NCBI RefSeq assembly: GCF_030532715.1
Contig: NZ_JAUNKO010000008.1
Location: 1 to 64,000, forward strand
Reading direction: 5' to 3'
From: Corynebacterium sp.
GTDB lineage: Bacteria; Actinomycetota; Actinomycetes; Mycobacteriales; Mycobacteriaceae
DNA: 64,000 nucleotides
In this document: piece after piece, positions 62,451 to 64,000 of the stretch
Layout: the number at the start of each line of letters is the position of its first letter
How positions within the stretch are numbered: the stretch's first letter is position 1
Notes under the pieces: generated by a model
Seen by the model: only the letters and a program-made list of their open reading frames with translations
Told to the model about the DNA's origin: nothing
The model's database searches: none
Position numbers and translations under genes: made by a program

Positions 62451-63379
62451 CCTGTCTGGTACTTTGGTCGTGCGCCGTCCACGGTAACACCGCCGCCGCG
62501 CTGCACGTACCCGATCGTGCGAAAACCGGATGGGGCAGGTTTGGCGGTAGTGGCCAACAACGTGTGGTCTTCGCCCCCACACAGGATCCACTCCCATGGG
62601 TCCACACCCAAGTATTCGCCTGCTTGCACCAACAACTCATCTGGCGCAATTGCGTGCGAATGCAAGTCGATGGAAACCCCGGAACGCTGAGCAAGGTGGC
62701 TCAGATCCACAATGAGCCCATCGGAGTTATCGGTCATACTTGTGGCGCCCGTTGCGCGTGCCACCACCCCGCGGCCGGGAGTCAGCTCCGGCACCAAATG
62801 CGCCGCCACCAGGTTTTCGAACAAACGGGGGTAGTCGGTGCCGCAGCGGTGGAGCAGCGCCAAGCCGGCAGCTGAGTAGCCGATGCGACCGGCGGCCACC
62901 AGGTGCTGCCCCGGCCGGGCGCGATCCAAAGTCAGCGGAAGTTGAGAGCCGCCGAGGATCCCCAATGCGGTGACGCTGATGACCAAACAGTCGCTTTCCG
63001 TGACATCGCCGCCGACAAGTTCGGCATTGTAGCGGCCAACGCGCCGGTGGATGCCGCGGGCGATGCCGGCCACGACGTCGACAGGCGTGTCGGCAGGCGC
63101 CGCGAGCCCGAACAAAGCGGCGACAGGCCGGGCGCCCATCGCCTCTACATCCGAAAAGTTCTGCACAATCGCCCGCTCGCCTACCTGTTCAGGCGTGGAC
63201 CAGTCCAAGCGGAAGTGACGGCCCTCCACCAACACATCGGTGGTGGCCACGGTCCTGCTGTTCGGCGCGGGCGGGGCGAGCACGGCGGCGTCGTCACCGT
63301 TCATCCCGGAGGGCGCGGCGGCGGTGATGGCGGCGATGATGGCCCGTTCGCCGGCCTCGCCTAGCGTTAACTTGGACAT
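62435..63379 (-). CDS. thiL: Thiamine-monophosphate kinase
   Basis: 314 residues of the PurM/ThiL superfamily. GDDAAVL near residue 25 and [10 protein letters not shown] give the Mg/ATP site; [17 protein letters not shown] and GGEDHTLL follow. Converts thiamine monophosphate to the active diphosphate. GTGGAG lies just upstream of the ATG. First gene of the minus-strand run thiL-ung-dak2-recG; divergent from the DUF3515 gene with only 25 bp between start codons. Confidence 0.95.
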   Translation of the reverse strand: MSKLTLGEAGERAIIAAITAAAPSGMNGDDAAVLAPPAPNSRTVATTDVLVEGRHFRLDWSTPEQVGERAIVQNFSDVEAMGARPVAALFGLAAPADTPVDVVAGIARGIHRRVGRYNAELVGGDVTESDCLVISVTALGILGGSQLPLTLDRARPGQHLVAAGRIGYSAAGLALLHRCGTDYPRLFENLVAAHLVPELTPGRGVVARATGATSMTDNSDGLIVDLSHLAQRSGVSIDLHSHAIAPDELLVQAGEYLGVDPWEWILCGGEDHTLLATTAKPAPSGFRTIGYVQRGGGVTVDGARPKYQTGWVSF

Positions 63380-63390
63380 TGTTCTCCACG

Positions 63391-63396
63391 TAAACT
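63391..63396 (+). promoter_or_regulatory. -10 box, near-leaderless DUF3515 gene
   Basis: TAAACT lies 8 nt before the ATG at 63405, and no Shine-Dalgarno is present. It overlaps the thiL ribosome-binding region on the other strand. Confidence 0.4.
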
Positions 63397-63404
63397 AGGG
63401 ATAC

Positions 63405-64000
63405 ATGAGCGCCGAACAACCCTATCATCGCCGTCCGTTGATTTTCGCCCTCGTGCTCGCCGTGCTGCTCGTAGTGGGGGTGTTGACGGGTGCCAAAATT
63501 GTGTACGACCGCGCCGCCCATCAACCCGTAGGCATGAGCATCGTCGACGCCCCTGACGCCGCAGCCTGCGGCCCGCTTCTCGACGCCCTGCCCGACACGC
63601 TCGCACGCCACCCCCGCGCCGAACTCGCCGACCCCGCCCCCGAAGGCGCCGCCGCATGGGCCTCAAACTCCACCGATCGAATCACGTTGCGCTGCGGAAT
63701 CACGCTGCCCTTGCAGTACACGAAGCTTTCCGAAACCACCCAGGCCGCCGGCGCCGCGTGGCTGCGGGTCAAGGACGCCACCCCCGGCGCAAACCTGGAA
63801 ACCTGGTACACGGTGGATCGGTTCCCCATCGTGGCGGTCACCGCCGCCGCGGACGCCACCGACCCCGTGGCGGGCTTAGACGAAGCGCTCTCCAAGCTTG
63901 ACGCAAAGAAGTTCGAACCGCATCCAGTGCCGCTCACGGATCTCAAACGCGGAAACGCCGACGCCTGCCCCCAACTCATGAACGCCCTGCCCGAAACCCT
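63405..64000 (+). CDS. DUF3515 family membrane-anchored protein (cut by the window end)
   Basis: 198 codons are visible and the frame is open at the edge. MSAEQPYHRRPLIFALVLAVLLVVGVLTG gives one N-terminal transmembrane anchor (about 11-31). The extracytoplasmic part begins VDAPDAAACGPLLDALPDTL and shows LRCGITLPLQY, ETWYTVDRFPIVAV and a second ACPQLMNALPETL repeat-like segment, features of the actinobacterial DUF3515 family. Function unknown. Divergent from thiL, as in other corynebacteria. Confidence 0.85.
   Translation, partial: MSAEQPYHRRPLIFALVLAVLLVVGVLTGAKIVYDRAAHQPVGMSIVDAPDAAACGPLLDALPDTLARHPRAELADPAPEGAAAWASNSTDRITLRCGITLPLQYTKLSETTQAAGAAWLRVKDATPGANLETWYTVDRFPIVAVTAAADATDPVAGLDEALSKLDAKKFEPHPVPLTDLKRGNADACPQLMNALPET

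Overview
The window comes from the chromosome of a Corynebacterium species. The protein sequences are corynebacterial throughout, and the gene order matches the conserved block known from C. glutamicum: thiL-ung-recG-rsmD-coaD, polA, rpsA, ptsG, coaE-uvrB, uvrA, infC-rpmI-rplT, pheST, argCJBDFR-argGH, tyrS. I cannot name the species. The DNA is moderately GC-rich. I see no insertion sequence, phage, integron or CRISPR array. This is core chromosome with small accessory insertions.

Left part (1-10.5 kb). The left edge carries the promoter and leader of a ribosomal RNA operon that runs leftwards out of the window. Next come tyrS, a small Trm112-like gene and a complete arginine biosynthesis cluster (argC, J, B, D, F, R, then argG, H), all on the minus strand. 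ARG-box-like palindromes overlap the argC promoter, which fits feedback by the ArgR encoded in the cluster. 10.4-14.4 kb is a small accessory region: a frameshifted HXXEE-like gene, a TetR regulator, thiD, and two adjacent membrane-anchored genes, one of them a trypsin-like protease.

Middle (14.4-41 kb). Translation genes lie on the minus strand: pheS-pheT, an SpoU-family rRNA methyltransferase, a TM2 protein, and infC-rpmI-rplT behind a highly structured leader with an AUC start for infC. Two tandem large membrane proteins follow, then uvrA, a metallo-beta-lactamase-fold hydrolase, a DoxX-type protein, a HelD/HelR-type RNA polymerase-associated ATPase, a universal stress protein, coaE-uvrB, a TetR-ABC export operon, the glucose PTS permease ptsG, and rpsA.

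Right part (41-64 kb). A methyltransferase, a membrane-anchored amidase and an LppP/LprE-type lipoprotein precede polA. A tRNA with anticodon CAA and a short variable region is divergent from polA. Then come a DUF368/PopT-type polyprenyl-phosphate translocase, a three-gene amino-acid ABC importer, and a two-component system next to an ABC-2 exporter. The last block is a tightly packed minus-strand run thiL-ung-dak2-recG-carrier-rsmD-coaD-TSUP, with a DUF3515 gene diverging at the right edge.

Transcription signals show a recurring theme. At least ten genes have a TANNNT box 7-8 nt before a start codon that lacks a convincing Shine-Dalgarno sequence, which is the hallmark of leaderless mRNAs. 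I used this to choose several starts. No complete new defence or biosynthetic system is visible. The best leads are the infC leader, the odd tRNA, the ARG-box/leaderless argC promoter and the anchored protease pair.
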